Below are positions 44,471-56,675 of a stretch of DNA of 64,000 bases, piece by piece. The stretch comes from Crocodylus rhombifer (taxonomy: Eukaryota; Chordata; Crocodylia; Crocodylidae): positions 1 through 64,000 of the forward strand of contig JAVSML010001015.1 in assembly GCA_038503035.1 (NCBI GenBank), in the 5' to 3' direction. The translations under genes and the position numbers were made by a program. Below the pieces are notes generated by a model, which saw nothing but the letters and a program-made list of their open reading frames with translations, had not been told where the DNA came from and searched no databases. Every line of letters starts with the position of its first letter. The stretch's first letter is position 1.

Positions 44471-44792
44471 ACCAGGATCTGGGGGAACGTTTGTTCACCA
44501 GAGCGCCCCAAGGGATGATGAGGTCGAACAGTCACAAACTCCTGCAAGACCGTTTCAGGCTGGACATAAGGAAGAATTTCTTTACTGTCCGAGCCCCCAA
44601 GGTCTGGAACAGTCTGCCAGCGGAGGTGGTTCAAGCACCTACATTGAACACCTTCAAGAGTAAATTGGATGCTTATCTTGCTGGGATCCTATGACCCCAG
44701 CTGACTTCCTGCCCTTTGGGCAGGGGGCTGGACTCGATGATCTCCCAAGGTCCCTTCCAGCCCTAATGTCTATGAAATCTATGAAATCTATG
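44471..44792 (+). mobile_element. CR1 copy 6, 322-bp 3' end
   Basis: It starts at 'accaggatctgggggaacg' within the ORF2 C-terminus. It keeps an intact reading frame (44491-44694, 'LLQDRFRLDIRKNFF' to 'AYLAGIL') and ends in three tail units. It is close to copy 3 in sequence. Confidence 0.93.
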
Positions 44793-45960
44793 TAATCCCT
44801 CCCTTGCTCCCAGCCAGTGGCTCATTCCTTTTCCACCCAGAGCCATGTATATTTCCCCTCCACCCCTGGAGCCCAGCTCCTCTCCCCACCCCATCTCCCC
44901 TTGCCCAGACCTATGAGCTGGGATTTCCATGATAATAATCAGCTGGAGTTAGTGTATATTAGTGGCTGCCTGGGGAATAGAGGAGAAAAGAGCACAAGAT
45001 CATTCAGAGAGATCTGGGGGATCAGGCAGTCGATAGGAGGGGTGTATGGGGTGCTGGGAGGTGAGCAGGCAGAACTGAGGGGGTGGGAGTAAGGGGAAGG
45101 GAGTGGAAGTAAGAGTAATGGAGCTAAATAAAATAGATCAAGCTATACCCACACATGCATGTATGTGTGCACACACTCAACCCATCAGGCCCTCAAACAC
45201 CACTGAGTTCAGCCTTTTTTGTTTGCTTTTTTTCCTTTGCAGAGAGAAGAAAGTGCAAGGCAGAGCAGTTCCCAGGCATCTTCCAGTGCTGCTGGGCCTC
45301 CAGTCACACAGCCCAGCTGTGACAACAGTAGCCTAAGTTAGAGCTGCCACTCTAGCCCAAGGGCCTGATCCTGCCACCAGGTAGCCCACAAATGGCTGGC
45401 TGATGCTGCCAGCTGTAGGGCAGATGGGGTAGGGGTAGCACTGTGCCACGTATCCAGACGCTGCCCCTGTAACCCAAGCTAAGTGGCACTAAATCTGGCA
45501 TCTGTGTTGCCGGGGAGGCTGAAGGTGGGTGGCTTGGGAACTGGGTGGCCTGGAGCCTATTCACCAGGCCTGTGGAGGGGGGAAGAGGGGCTGTCCATTT
45601 TTGAGCTTCTGCCCCTTGCCCAAACCAGCCCAGGAGCTGCTGGCTGCTGCTCCCTAGCTGAGCTGGGCTAGGTGGGGGTGGTGGGGTGGGTTGTAAGCAC
45701 ATCCTCCCCAAGGCAAGGCCACTACAGAGGAGAGATGAGGATGGGGAAGAGACCGAAGGGGGTGGGGAGAGGCCAACAGGGGTGGGGACAGCCCTGGAGA
45801 GGGTTTGAATGCCATCTTCCCCCCTCCCTAGGCTCAGCTGAGGGGAAAGGGTGGTATAGACACCAGAAGACCAGTCCCTCTCCATGAATCTGGCCCTCTG
45901 GAGCCAAGAGGGCAGCAGCAGTAGTGCTGTCTCTGCCCCCTTCCCCCTTTATCTCACTCC
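44793..45960. other. GC-richer gene-free stretch
   Basis: G/A-rich and C/T-rich tracts with several overlapping open frames on both strands, none with a recognisable domain. They look compositional. No splice-bounded exon could be supported. Confidence 0.45.
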
Positions 45961-46805
45961 TGTGATGGCCAGAACCAGAAGGGTTAACAAGCAACCTATA
46001 GCAAAAAGAAAATGCTTTTTGAAGATATCTGAAATAGAGCTTATGAAACTGTTTTCTGTCTGCCTGGGGTATAATCTGCAGGAATTATATATAGCTGTTT
46101 ACCCTAACCTTGAGATAGCATGAGTTTTAAAAAAGCAGAACTAAAGAATATAACCACAGACTTAGCTGATTTAATAAATTTTTCTGCTTAGAGTCAGTAA
46201 AATAAACTTAGGTGGGAACATGTTTATCTCAGCCCCCAATAATGTGGTGTGATGTGCTTATTGGGTAAACCCAAACTTGGGCAGTAACTGATTGTAATGA
46301 TTTCTAACACCTTTTAACCCCATAGGATACCAGCTATAGAATAAGATTATGAATGGCTATATAGCCAACAAATTAGCATATACAAGATATAAAAGAACAT
46401 GCATGTTAAGTAACCCGCAGGAAGGACAGAACAGAAGGGTCATTGCTGTCCCGTGCCCCCGGATCTCTTACTCCCTGTGTGAGTGAGGACCAGATCCTGA
46501 CTGAGGGACCTTTCGCTGGTTCTCCCTCCGATAGCATGGGTCAGGGACGCCTGACTTCACTGAATCAACTTGAAGTGTACCTGAAACTGAGGGACTATCG
46601 ATAAGTTACTAACCAAGTGGGAACTCTTGGTTGATTTTTCTATCTGTTTTTATTAACACTGCCAATTTTAACTTTTGTGTTATGTTATCTGTTTATTAAC
46701 TTAACCTTTTACTAATGGTCATATGTGTAAACTGTATCTTTTGCTGTTGTAAATAAAATTCTTTTTTTTATAAGTGAAACTTGTCATTGCTTTCCTCCCA
46801 ACATC
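45961..46805 (+). repeat. Probable solo LTR of an endogenous retrovirus
   Basis: It begins 'tgtgatggccagaaccagaa'. A TATA-like 'agatataaaag' lies near 46386, followed by a GC-richer 'cccgtgcccccggatctc' stretch, and AATAAA near 46751 followed by a T-rich tract. The order U3, TATA, R and poly(A) signal fits an LTR. No gag, pol or env sequence flanks it and no clear target duplication was found, so the 3' end is approximate. Confidence 0.5.
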
Positions 46806-47222
46806 ACCTTCTCGACCCCAAACAAAAAAGCCCAGGGGCTAATAAAGTTGCAGTGCTCAGTCAGTCTGCAACTAAACTCACATATACTCACAATGCCCAG
46901 CTGGCCTGTAACACACTCCATCTCCCCCTCACATGTACACAGCATGGGTGGAGCCAGCTGTGGCACACTAACCCCATTGGGATGCTGTGACAGCTCCTGG
47001 AGCTGCATAAACAATGCAACAGTTACATGCAGCATGCTGGGAGTAACTGGATTAGTGGGAGCACAGTCCCTGTGCAGACAGTCCTTGCCAGGGGAAGGGC
47101 ATCCTGCAAAGCCCCTGCTGACCCATCATGTTCCTTTCTGGCAGCTACCAGCAGCCTCAACGGGGGCAGCAGGTGCGGGGCCTGATCCTGCCCTTCTGGC
47201 AATGCAGTGTCCACACAACCTG

Positions 47223-47223
<1 letters not shown>

Positions 47224-47260
<37 letters not shown>

Positions 47261-47271
47261 ACACACACACA
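47224..47271. repeat. (CA)n microsatellite
   Basis: About 24 CA units with one TA interruption, followed by a CA/TA-rich decayed extension to about 47370. Confidence 0.95.
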
Positions 47272-47418
47272 TGCTGGCATGCACACACACATCATCTCAC
47301 ACACATACACACATTCACCCACACCCTGATGTATACACATACATGCGCCGTCACACACATATTGTCATATACACAAAACCTACCCTATACTTATGTAATC
47401 ATACCCCACCATATATAC

Positions 47419-48707
47419 TAGGTGTTTAATTTTGACTTCTGTTTCACCATTTGGATGGGGCAGTGTTTCATTCTGACATTTTGTTTAGTTTTGAAGTACT
47501 GTTCCATTTTGTTTTACCAAAACTGTTTCTCTGTTTCGACACTGTTACAACCTTTCACCCATAGGCTATAATGGGGAATCATGAAAATGCCTATAACTTT
47601 GTCATTTCTTGTCTGATTCAGATGAAAATTACAGGGCTGATAGCCCCTTCTGAGGGCATGAATCCTGCCAGGTTTCAAGGAGGTAGGTGCAGGGGTTTCT
47701 GGGAAACTGTACCTCAAAGTGCTGACAAGCAAAACTCATTTCACTTACCGGCAGCTGCAGTCTCCTGTCATCCTGCACACAAATCTGGAGGGTTGGACCC
47801 CTGGGAGGGCTGTGGGGCTGTGCCATACTCCTCCTGGCAGTGTGGGCCACTGGATCTGTGCTTGGGATGGCAGGAGACTGCTGCTGCCACCTGGGACCAG
47901 TGCTGGGTGCACTCTGCACCCAGCACCAGAAAGACTGGTACGGCCGCTGGCCTCAGGCAGCAGCAGCAGCCTCCAGTCATCCCATGCGCAGATCTGGGGG
48001 TCCATGCCCCTGGGAGGAATCCAGCAGCACTGGGAGGGCAGGTTGAGCTCCACGGGGCTGGCAGAGTTGCTCAGAGTGCAGCCCTGGCTCCCCCTGCCTT
48101 CTGCCACCGGGCTGAACTCGAACTGGTTCTGCCAGCCCCATGGAGCTCAGCCTGGTAGCAGGAGAGCCAGTGGCAGAGGCACCTGGAGCGGAGCTCAGTG
48201 GCAGGAGGTAGGGGAGAGCCAGGGCTGTGCTCTGAGTGGCTCTGCCAGCTCCATGGAGCTCAGCCCAGCAGCAGGAGGCAGCGGAGAACCAGAGCTACAC
48301 TCCATCTGCTGCTGGGCTGAGCTCCATGGGCCTGGTGTAGCCGCTCAGACTGCAACCCGGTGGCAGGAGGCAAGGGAGAGCAGGGACAGCACTGTGACCT
48401 GCTCCGCCAGCCCTACGGAGTTCAGCCTGGCGGTGGGAGATGTGAGAGAGCCAGGGATGGGCTCAGTTTCCTGCCGCTGGGCTGAGCTCCCTGGGGCTGG
48501 TGGAGCCACTTGGAGCACAGCCATGGCTCTCCCCCACCTCCTACCACCAGGGTGCTTTGAAACTCGAAACATTTTGAATCCTTCAAAATGTTTCAAGCAC
48601 CCTCATTTGGCTTCAAAGCTTTTTGTTTCATTTCAATTCTGCTGTTTTGAGCTCAAAACTCATCGAAACACCTTCAAAACAAAACAGTGAAGTTTTGCAC
48701 AGCCCTA
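47419..48707. mobile_element. hAT-like non-autonomous element with palindromic core array
   Basis: The right end, read as reverse complement, is 'tagggctgtgcaaaacttca', the terminus class seen at 38568. The left end is 'taggtgtttaattttgactt'. The flanks 'atatatac' (47411-47418) and 'atgtacac' (48708-48715) match at 6 of 8. The terminal regions are rich in 'gttttgaa' words. The core is GC-rich and repetitive (see 48028-48552). Long open frames through the core have no domain and follow from repeats and low stop density. Confidence 0.6.
48028..48552. repeat. Alternating-orientation array of about 75-100-bp units
   Basis: Units with 'gctccatggagctcagccc' and 'ggcaggaggcaagggagagc' appear in forward orientation near 48200-48275 and 48380-48460. 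They appear in reverse orientation near 48028-48110, 48305-48375 and 48478-48552. Neighbouring units can pair with each other. Confidence 0.65.
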
Positions 48708-48780
48708 ATGTACACATAGTTGCACACACAGCCTCTCACGTGCATACACAATGATTACAGTCCCACAGAGAATTGTTTGT

Positions 48781-48990
48781 AAAAGTTCTTCTGGGTAGAA
48801 ATGAATGTCCATATTTTATAGGATTTCACAGTAGATGGAAAACTCCACTGGTCAGTCGGTTCATAGCTGGTATGAAGCCTCTTGCCCCTTGTGAGGATCT
48901 GGGATGATGCAAATTACCTTGAAACAAAGGCAGGAGCAGGATCTCATATGAAATATGAACTTTCATTTCTACCCAGGAGAACTTTTATAA
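48781..48990. repeat. Inverted repeat with about 40-bp arms
   Basis: Left arm 48781-48820 ('aaaagttcttctgggtagaa') and right arm 48951-48990 ('ttctacccaggagaactttt') are inverted copies enclosing about 130 nt. It lies just before the foldback-family arm at 49000-49165 and may be part of the same element. Confidence 0.75.
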
Positions 48991-48999
48991 TTTTTTCCC

Positions 49000-49165
49000 C
49001 GAATGCCTGATGAAGGGTGTTTGTGCCCAAAAACTTGTAATTAAAGAAATTGTTTTGCAAAACATCGTGTTGGTCTAATAAAAGATATCATCTCTACTAT
49101 TGAGTCCTGATTGCCTTTTCCTCTAGACCAATATGGCTACAACCTGGATACCTTTTACCACTTTA
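49000..49165. repeat. Single arm of the foldback repeat family
   Basis: It contains 'gcctgatgaagggtgtttgtg' and 'ttggtctaataaaagatatc', as in the arms at 24249-24478, followed by 'accaatatggctacaacctg'. Confidence 0.7.
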
Positions 49166-49170
49166 TACAT

Positions 49171-51868
49171 CTGAGTGTAGCTATTAACGCTAGCACAAGA
49201 TCAAGGAAGCCTGGAGAGATTAGGAATGTTATATGTGCTCACAAATTGGCTGCACAGAGTTCTGATTGACTGCAAATACGTGTTACTTTCTGGATTGTGC
49301 TTTACATGGGACCTGCCATATTATTTTAACTACTCCATGTAGTGTTCTTTGTTTTGTTTTTTAAATAAAGCAGAGCTTCTGAAAGGAGAGGAGATTTTAT
49401 GATTTTTAGGGAATATATTTTACCTAACTAATATTATAGACTATATGAGTTAAAGGTTTTTAACACTGATTTTTTTTCCACGTTTAGTTTTTGCTTACTC
49501 TCAATTTAAGCAAGTCTCTGAGCTAATGACTTTGACACACAATTTAATTTTTTAAATGACTTGTGTTTTTACTGATACTTAAATGAAGCCTGTTTGCACA
49601 AATGTGACTACAGACTACTTTGCAATTAACTCAATAATAACCAATTTGACTAGGAAAATATCAGTTTAGTTACAGATATCTCTGAGGACTCCCCCCCTCC
49701 TCCCACAAAAAAAAGCAGTCATGCTAGCAGTTATTAATTTACAAAGCATCCGTTTAAAGTATAACCGATTAAAAACTGTTAAACTGAAACAGCATACAAA
49801 ATTGAGTGAGAAAGGAGAGAAAGATCCACAAATGGTGTGCCTGCATGCGGTCGTCTTCTGCATCTTGCTTGCCTCCTCTTCCACGGGGAGCATTTCATGT
49901 GGTACAGGCTGCACTGGGGTTCACTACATGCAAATGCTTATTCTGTTACCTCCACTCCTCACCAAGGTCCTGCAATTATTCATTAGTTCAAAAACATGCT
50001 CAGGGCCATAACAAATAAATAGTTTGTGAGCTTCCAATCTCAGTTTCTCCCAATGTTCTCATTTCTAAGAATCCATAGCCTATGTTTTCCCTTCTTCCAT
50101 TAACATCTGAATCTCATTGAATTGTGCTCCTCTCTCGCATCTCTGTGATCCGTCCTCTCTTGCTCTTTCTGTGCCCTTTCAGCAGCACTGGCCATCTGTT
50201 CAGTCAGTCATTGACTGAAGGACTAACTTCAGATTCCAAAGTGCCTGCCAAGGCAGAGACAGAGGCTGCATTCATTATTTCTTTCAGTTTTGTGTGGGGA
50301 AAAAAGAAATTTCACTTACTTCATTTCTACAAGGCTATACTTTACAACTTTTATCCTGTTTTGCTACGCCTCAATTTTAATTTGTGAGATTGATCAGTCA
50401 GAGGCCTGGGGTACCAATTCAGTCTCATAACAACTGCCTTCTTTTAAAAACAAGTACAGTCAATTAATTTTTAAGTACAGTATTCAGTACGTTACAGGCT
50501 TGTGTATGGGCATGATTTCTTTTTCTTTTTTTTTTTTAAGCCTTGGTACCACTATTTGGTCAGAAATCTTTTTCAGGCTGGGCAATCCATCGAAGACATG
50601 TTTCAGAAGCCCATGAAAGATAAATAAGTGGAAGGGGTCTACCAATCTATGTAAAGAGCTTGGTCACACCATAATATATCAGCCAAAGGATGGTACTTCA
50701 GGTAGACCTGCAAGTTTGCCCGTGCCAACTTGACTGAGCAACTAAACTCCCCACTGCATGATATGTTTCTACATCACCTACCAGAAGTAGGTTTAAAATG
50801 AGGAATAATGCTGCTAAAATGTTGGAGCAGGCAAAAAGCAAATCAGAAACCAGCCCCCTACCACAGAGATGCCACCAACTTTCCTATCCTTTCAGACAGA
50901 AAAAAATGGACAACAATGGAACACTGGGGACTTCAACAAGTACGCCTTAATTTTATGGAGAAGTGAACTACATACAGGTGCAGTCTGTGCAGAACATAAT
51001 GTTAAATGCTGAATAGGGTTATAGAAAGTGCAACACAGCTCTTGTAGAGCAGAGTTCATGGGGTAAATGTGCAGAAGGACTGGAAGCCTTGGGTATGGAG
51101 AAATGCTAGTTTGGTAACTGTATTCAACCCCTTTTATTCATGGTAGAGCTAAATGTACATGGCAACTATCATGGTTAAAAGGGCAAGTTGCAGCTTCATA
51201 AGAAACAGAATAAGGCTGGCCATTTCAGGGTGTACTTGGTATTAGATATGAATTATAGGGTTTTTAAGTGTCAGTAATAGGGTTATCAGAATCAATTTGA
51301 GCCAAAACATTCAGACATATTTCAGTGGTGGCATAACCATAATGGTGAAGTATCTAGAAGAATGTCATAAGTTTTTCATTCTCAGGAAATCAGGCCTGAC
51401 AGGGAAGCTGGAATTCCTTACGGTATCCTGACCTGGATGATTAAGGAACAGGAAACAGAAGGAGTATTTTTATACTGCAATGTGTCAGGTATCTTTTGCA
51501 TGCTTTAGGAAATTGGGCTTAAATATCTCTTTTAGGAATCTTGTTGCAATTATGTAATAAGAAAGAATTAATAGTGTACACTGAAGTGTTTCTTTTTTTA
51601 TTTGTAGTCAAAATTACTTTCCTTCTTCAACAGAATGGAATCCGTCTTGAGGAAATAGCTGTAGGAAATACAGATACAATTTAAAGAGCACAATTGCAGA
51701 GCCAAATAGATTGATTTCATTTGCTAATGAAAAAAATGTATGCATGTTTAATAGGTATGTGGCTGCATCAATGACCATCAAATACAACAACGAACAGTTG
51801 GAATGAGCTTCACGTGGTTCCTATTGTATATAGCATAAAAAGATTCCACCTCTGTCCTCTGTGTGGCA
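49171..51868. other. Gene-free stretch
   Basis: AT-rich with no recognised exon or intact repeat. The overlapping small frames at 49666-50387 have no recognisable motif. Confidence 0.45.
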
Positions 51869-51911
51869 GATTCATAGATTCATAGATTCATAGATGCTAG
51901 GGTCGGAAGGG
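51869..51911 (-). mobile_element. CR1 3' end running into an assembly gap
   Basis: 'ttcatagattcatagattca' (three 8-bp tail units) followed by 'gatgctagggtcggaaggg' is a CR1 3' end on the minus strand. The rest of the element, if present, is hidden by the N run. Confidence 0.85.
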
Positions 51912-52311
51912 NNNNNNNNNNNNNNNNNNNNNNNNNNNNNNNNNNNNNNNNNNNNNNNNNNNNNNNNNNNNNNNNNNNNNNNNNNNNNNNNNNNNNNNNN
52001 NNNNNNNNNNNNNNNNNNNNNNNNNNNNNNNNNNNNNNNNNNNNNNNNNNNNNNNNNNNNNNNNNNNNNNNNNNNNNNNNNNNNNNNNNNNNNNNNNNNN
52101 NNNNNNNNNNNNNNNNNNNNNNNNNNNNNNNNNNNNNNNNNNNNNNNNNNNNNNNNNNNNNNNNNNNNNNNNNNNNNNNNNNNNNNNNNNNNNNNNNNNN
52201 NNNNNNNNNNNNNNNNNNNNNNNNNNNNNNNNNNNNNNNNNNNNNNNNNNNNNNNNNNNNNNNNNNNNNNNNNNNNNNNNNNNNNNNNNNNNNNNNNNNN
52301 NNNNNNNNNNN
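51912..52311. other. Assembly gap of 400 N
   Basis: Unknown bases. The gap starts inside a CR1 3' end, so the repeat probably caused it. Frames reported across it are meaningless. Confidence 0.99.
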
Positions 52312-52718
52312 TCAGCCTTGTCCCCTCTGTCCGTCACCAATTGTTTCTGCCCATTTAGATCTATCCCCAGAAACAAAGACAAGCATTCATATCCTAGGCC
52401 AAGGCCAAAAGTCTAACCTCTAACTGGATCCCTTTTTAGAGAGTAGCCTCATTTAGATTTTTCAAGGGATGTACCTATTTATCATCATCACAGGGCATAT
52501 AAGGACAGTGCACTCTATGTTTAATACTGAAGTTCCAGAAGACCTTAGATAGCAGTCAATATTTTTTCTTTCTGGTCTTGCCCTGGTCCACCTATTCTTT
52601 CTATGTCTGTGCCATCTGGTTCTTTGATTTACAGAATATCCTCTTTATAGACTCTGGACTGAAGTAAGGACTTTAGCATACTGCATGGATAGCAGGCATG
52701 GATTATTCTGGTTTACTG
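52312..52718. other. Gene-free stretch after the gap
   Basis: No recognised features. 'cccctctgtccgtcaccaa' next to the gap could be the 5' side of the interrupted CR1. Confidence 0.35.
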
Positions 52719-53311
52719 AGGCTAGAAACAGACATTGCCATTGTGTCTCTATAAAAAAATGTATGACAGCACAAAAGCTAAGCAAACAGACTTCCTTGCC
52801 TTTTGTTGCACCACAAATGCCCCAAACTGTGGCTGCAACAATGGGTGGTATAAATCTGTGCACCCTTTTTCAGCAGATATATATCTATTTTATGGCAGAA
52901 CAGGGACAGTGCAAAGCTGCCCACACTCCCCAGCCACTGCAGGCAAATACTTCTGGGGCCTGTCCTGTGTATCCCAGGAATTGCCATTCGTGGGACACAT
53001 GGGACCAGGCTAACCTGGGTTCCCACATTAGCAGACACACCCCAGGTAGAGGATTTCAGGGGAACCCTGGGGTTTCCCCATTTGCAGAGCTGCATCCCAA
53101 TTTGGGGATTGGCAGTGTGATATGCATGTCCAGGGAATCCATTTCTGCATGATTCCTGGGATATGCATCTGCAAACAGGTGGACCTAGGCTGGATCTTCC
53201 CTGCCCAGGGATTCCTGAGGTGCACATTCCCAGGTTTTCCCATTTGCAGTTGTCCTGCTGGACACATACTGGCATAGCTAATGCCACAACAAACTTCTGT
53301 TTTCAGCCTGA
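52719..53311. mobile_element. Possible TIR element
   Basis: The left 'aggctagaaacagacatt' and the right (reverse complement) 'aggctgaaaacagaagtt' are inverted. The core 'acagacatt' also resembles the ends of 3188-4445. The interior has 'gcatttcccaggtt'-like repetitive words and no coding domain. No convincing target duplication. Confidence 0.4.
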
Positions 53312-56300
53312 GAAGTCTGTTTCATTCTAAAACCTACCTGTAAGTGTCATGTATATACAAGACTTCTTTCTGGGCTCTTGAACTGAGACTGATTCCTTGA
53401 CACTGTTTTACAATTTGAATCAATGAGCAGTTGTCACATTCACTCAACAAAAATGTATGAAGTTATTGACATAAATTGTATTTACTGTAATATTTGTTGT
53501 ACGTGTGTTTGTTAGACATTCTTTGTTTGATGTTCAACAGGCAAGAGAAGCTGGGATGTCAGCAGTGTGAGAGCTCTGGACATATTAGCCATTTCAGCAC
53601 TACTGGGGATATCTGCATGCATATGCAGAGGAATAAATGTAGGTGCCTAGGGACGTTGCCAATTGGAACTTAGGAGCCTAGGGTTTTAGGTACAGGGTAA
53701 GTGGAAGCTGAGCTATACTGTTTGAATTACATTCTTCTAAACAACAATCTGATTCGTGTCTGCATTAACAAGAAAGCCTAATGTGTGCAGAATGTGTCTT
53801 AAAGATGTGATTTCAGACGTATCAGCATTTTGAGAATACTAATTTTCTTTAAATAATGTTTCACTTACAAAGCTGTCTTTCTTCACGGTTTGGAGAGTGT
53901 ATTGGATCACAGCAGGAAGTGCATTTGACACTAACATTCAATGGCACTCACGTCTTTTTGCATCAGGAAGTCATTCATCAAAAATAAGTGCCATTGGGTA
54001 CAAGCTTATCGCATCCTCTTGATTTTACATTTTCATTCTGTTTTGTTGCAAGCTGCAAAATGCATGGAGGGGCAGTATACTTCTGGTTATATTATACTCC
54101 ATATCCCTTGGACTGGCTTGAAGGCCAACTTCTGCATGTGATGAAGTCATTAGCAACCTCCGACTGACTTTATGAAAGCAAAATAGGGTTTTTAAAGAAG
54201 TCATTCTCCAAAGGAGCTGTCTGAGCTGTAGTAGAATAGCTATTAGTACAGGCACTGAATGTCTTGGAGAGCTTTAGGATGTTGATAAGAACAGATTTTG
54301 CAACTAGCCTAGCTCTCTGTGGTGGTGGTGGTGTTCCGTAGTTTGCATAATCCCTGTAAACTACAGACAAAATTTTTATTCAGGGGTTTGTTTGAAGAGG
54401 GGCTGCCAGAGGTATTAGAAACCTTCATAAGCCTATAGAACTTCTATTCTGTTTATGGAGGAAGTCCCATGTACTGGCATACAGAGGACACCTTTAGACT
54501 TGAGTTCTGTACTATCCTAGGATTATGAAACCCTTCTGTGATCCCTATCCTCCCCTACCGTGTAGTGGAAATGCGACAGTTCTGCTTTCAGGGAAACCTC
54601 CACCCCTGCAGAAGTAGAGGTTGAATTCAGACCTAAATGTATATTACATAGAGTTACTTGTTTGCTATTACAGACAGACTTACATTTAATAAATTGGAGT
54701 GCCCTTAAAATGTAGAATAATGTTTTTAATTTGAATGCAGCAGTTGAAAGCAACATGCAGACACACCATGCTCTTAATACATTATTAGCAATTCTGAAAA
54801 GGGTTACAGTCTAACTGAATAAGTTTTTTTACATTTCCAACTATCAGGTAAATTTGCATAACTTTACATAAACAAGCATTAATTTGCAGGTTGTGGACAC
54901 CATGCATATGAAAAGTGTGAATAGGTCTTGCAAATTAATTGGAAAATGCCACCCTGAGAAGAACTGGCTTAATGTGTTTCCCAAACATTCAGCTTTTAAA
55001 GTACAGGTCTTTTTATTTATTTGTTTGTTTAATTTGGATAATGTAAAATAACATGCTATGACCACTCTTGTTCCAGAAAAAAAACCAGTATCTCTACTAT
55101 ACCCGAGAGAAAAATGTTAGTTTTATTGCTCTCTAAGTAGGATCTTCTGTAGGCTTTTAGTTCTAGGGGCAAAAAATGATCGTAATAATTCTATTTGAAC
55201 ATATATTGTAAGTTTCATCTCTGTTAATACCACACCATCCAGACTGGTGGGAGTCCTCATCTCCAACTCAGACAACTTTGTGCTACCTCAGTACAAATTG
55301 CTTGTACACCAGACCACAGCCTTCACAAATCACAAAATCTTATATGGTTACAACCATTTTTTTACAAAGTCTATTTCAAGTCTGTTTTCTGTGTTTAGCT
55401 AGGAGAAGAGATGAGTGAATCTTCCCTTCAGTTTCTGAGCATGCAGAGTTGTTGAAACTGAAGCCCAGCGCTTTCCTTTCATTGCCCAAGGTAAGAGAAA
55501 AGAAAAGTTTTATAAATGCAGAGCAAAAGTCTTGAAAACCTGTCTTAGTTCTTTTAGTAGTGGTATTAATCTTAACATGTTAAGGGTAACTCGGGGGAAA
55601 ATGGGTTTGTTGTGTTATCTTTTTAGGCTTTAAAATGACTAAACTCTGAAGTAGGGGGCTATATTGAGAATTACCTCTGAGATTTAAGCTTTTGTAAGAA
55701 AGAAAAATCCTTTGTGTGAAAGCATATGGACCAGGCTCTAGATGAAGGAACTACACTTCAGAGTAACCCTTGATGGGAGCCAAACCCATGGGAATACAGA
55801 ATAATCGCTGTGTTGAAACCTTCCCCTCAACCAACAGGTGGCTCTGAGCACACACCAAATTGCTTGCACGAGTCTGCGTGCTCTCTCTGAGCTGGGCAAG
55901 CTCTCCAACTATTGGAGTGGGGGAAGGCAGTGGCACTTCACAGGCACTTTACTGGGCATGTTTAGGTTTTGTGTTTAAAAGAAAGAAGCTGAACTGACTC
56001 CAGGCTTTCAGTTTCTTAAATGAAACACTGCCTTTGAAATGAGGTGACCTCCTGTTAGGATTGTAGCTGACACTCAGATTGGGGCTTGGACCAGATGAAG
56101 TGCTTTCCAGCCCTGCTTCTCTCTGACTCTACACAATCCTGAGCCAGACTGAGTCCAGAGTGAGCAGGCACTATCCCTAATAGTCCTTGGCTGCCTTTCA
56201 GTGGGGGAAGTGAGGGGTTTTAAGAAATCCTGTTCCCACCCAATCTTGTCATGAATGAAACCTGAGTGCTGCTCACAATGAACCCCCTTCTCACTCTGCA

Positions 56301-56675
56301 GTGTGGACTCCTTTTTCAGTGGTGTGGGGCTGAGAAATAGGGGAGTTGCAAGTGCTGCACCTCTAAACCCAGGAGGCTTAAGATTTGGCCGAGCGAGGCA
56401 TCCCCCTCCTCCTCCCTCTCTCTGCCCTGCAGCACAGATGGCAAAAGCATTTGGGCTTTGCTTCCCTCAGCAAACTCTGGTTAGGAGGTGGACTCCTCCC
56501 CATGCAGAAGGGAAAGCCTCCCTCATGCTGAAGGTCTGAGTGGAGTCACTGCTGGGCCAGTGCTTGGCAGCCCTCCCACAGCCCTGCAGTACAGCAGTGG
56601 TTGTTCAGGACCTGCCAGGGGAGCACCGGCATGGAGTGCAGGGGTGATGGCGGGCGGGTAGAGATTTGGGGCATG
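53312..56675. other. Gene-free stretch downstream of NPBWR1
   Basis: No exon recognised. A (TGG)n-like short run is at about 54318. The part nearest 56675 is the likely 3' UTR and downstream region of NPBWR1 (minus strand), but I could not fix a polyadenylation site. Confidence 0.45.

Noticed and set aside
45352..45994. Overlapping frames of 90-177 codons on both strands
   Set aside because: Pro/Ser/Gly-rich translation of purine/pyrimidine tracts, with no domain or splice context.
47571..48690. Overlapping open frames of up to 323 codons
   Set aside because: They run through a GC-rich repetitive array in a non-autonomous element on both strands. The frames follow from composition, not coding.
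51894..52382. Open frames spanning the N run
   Set aside because: Made almost entirely of unknown residues.
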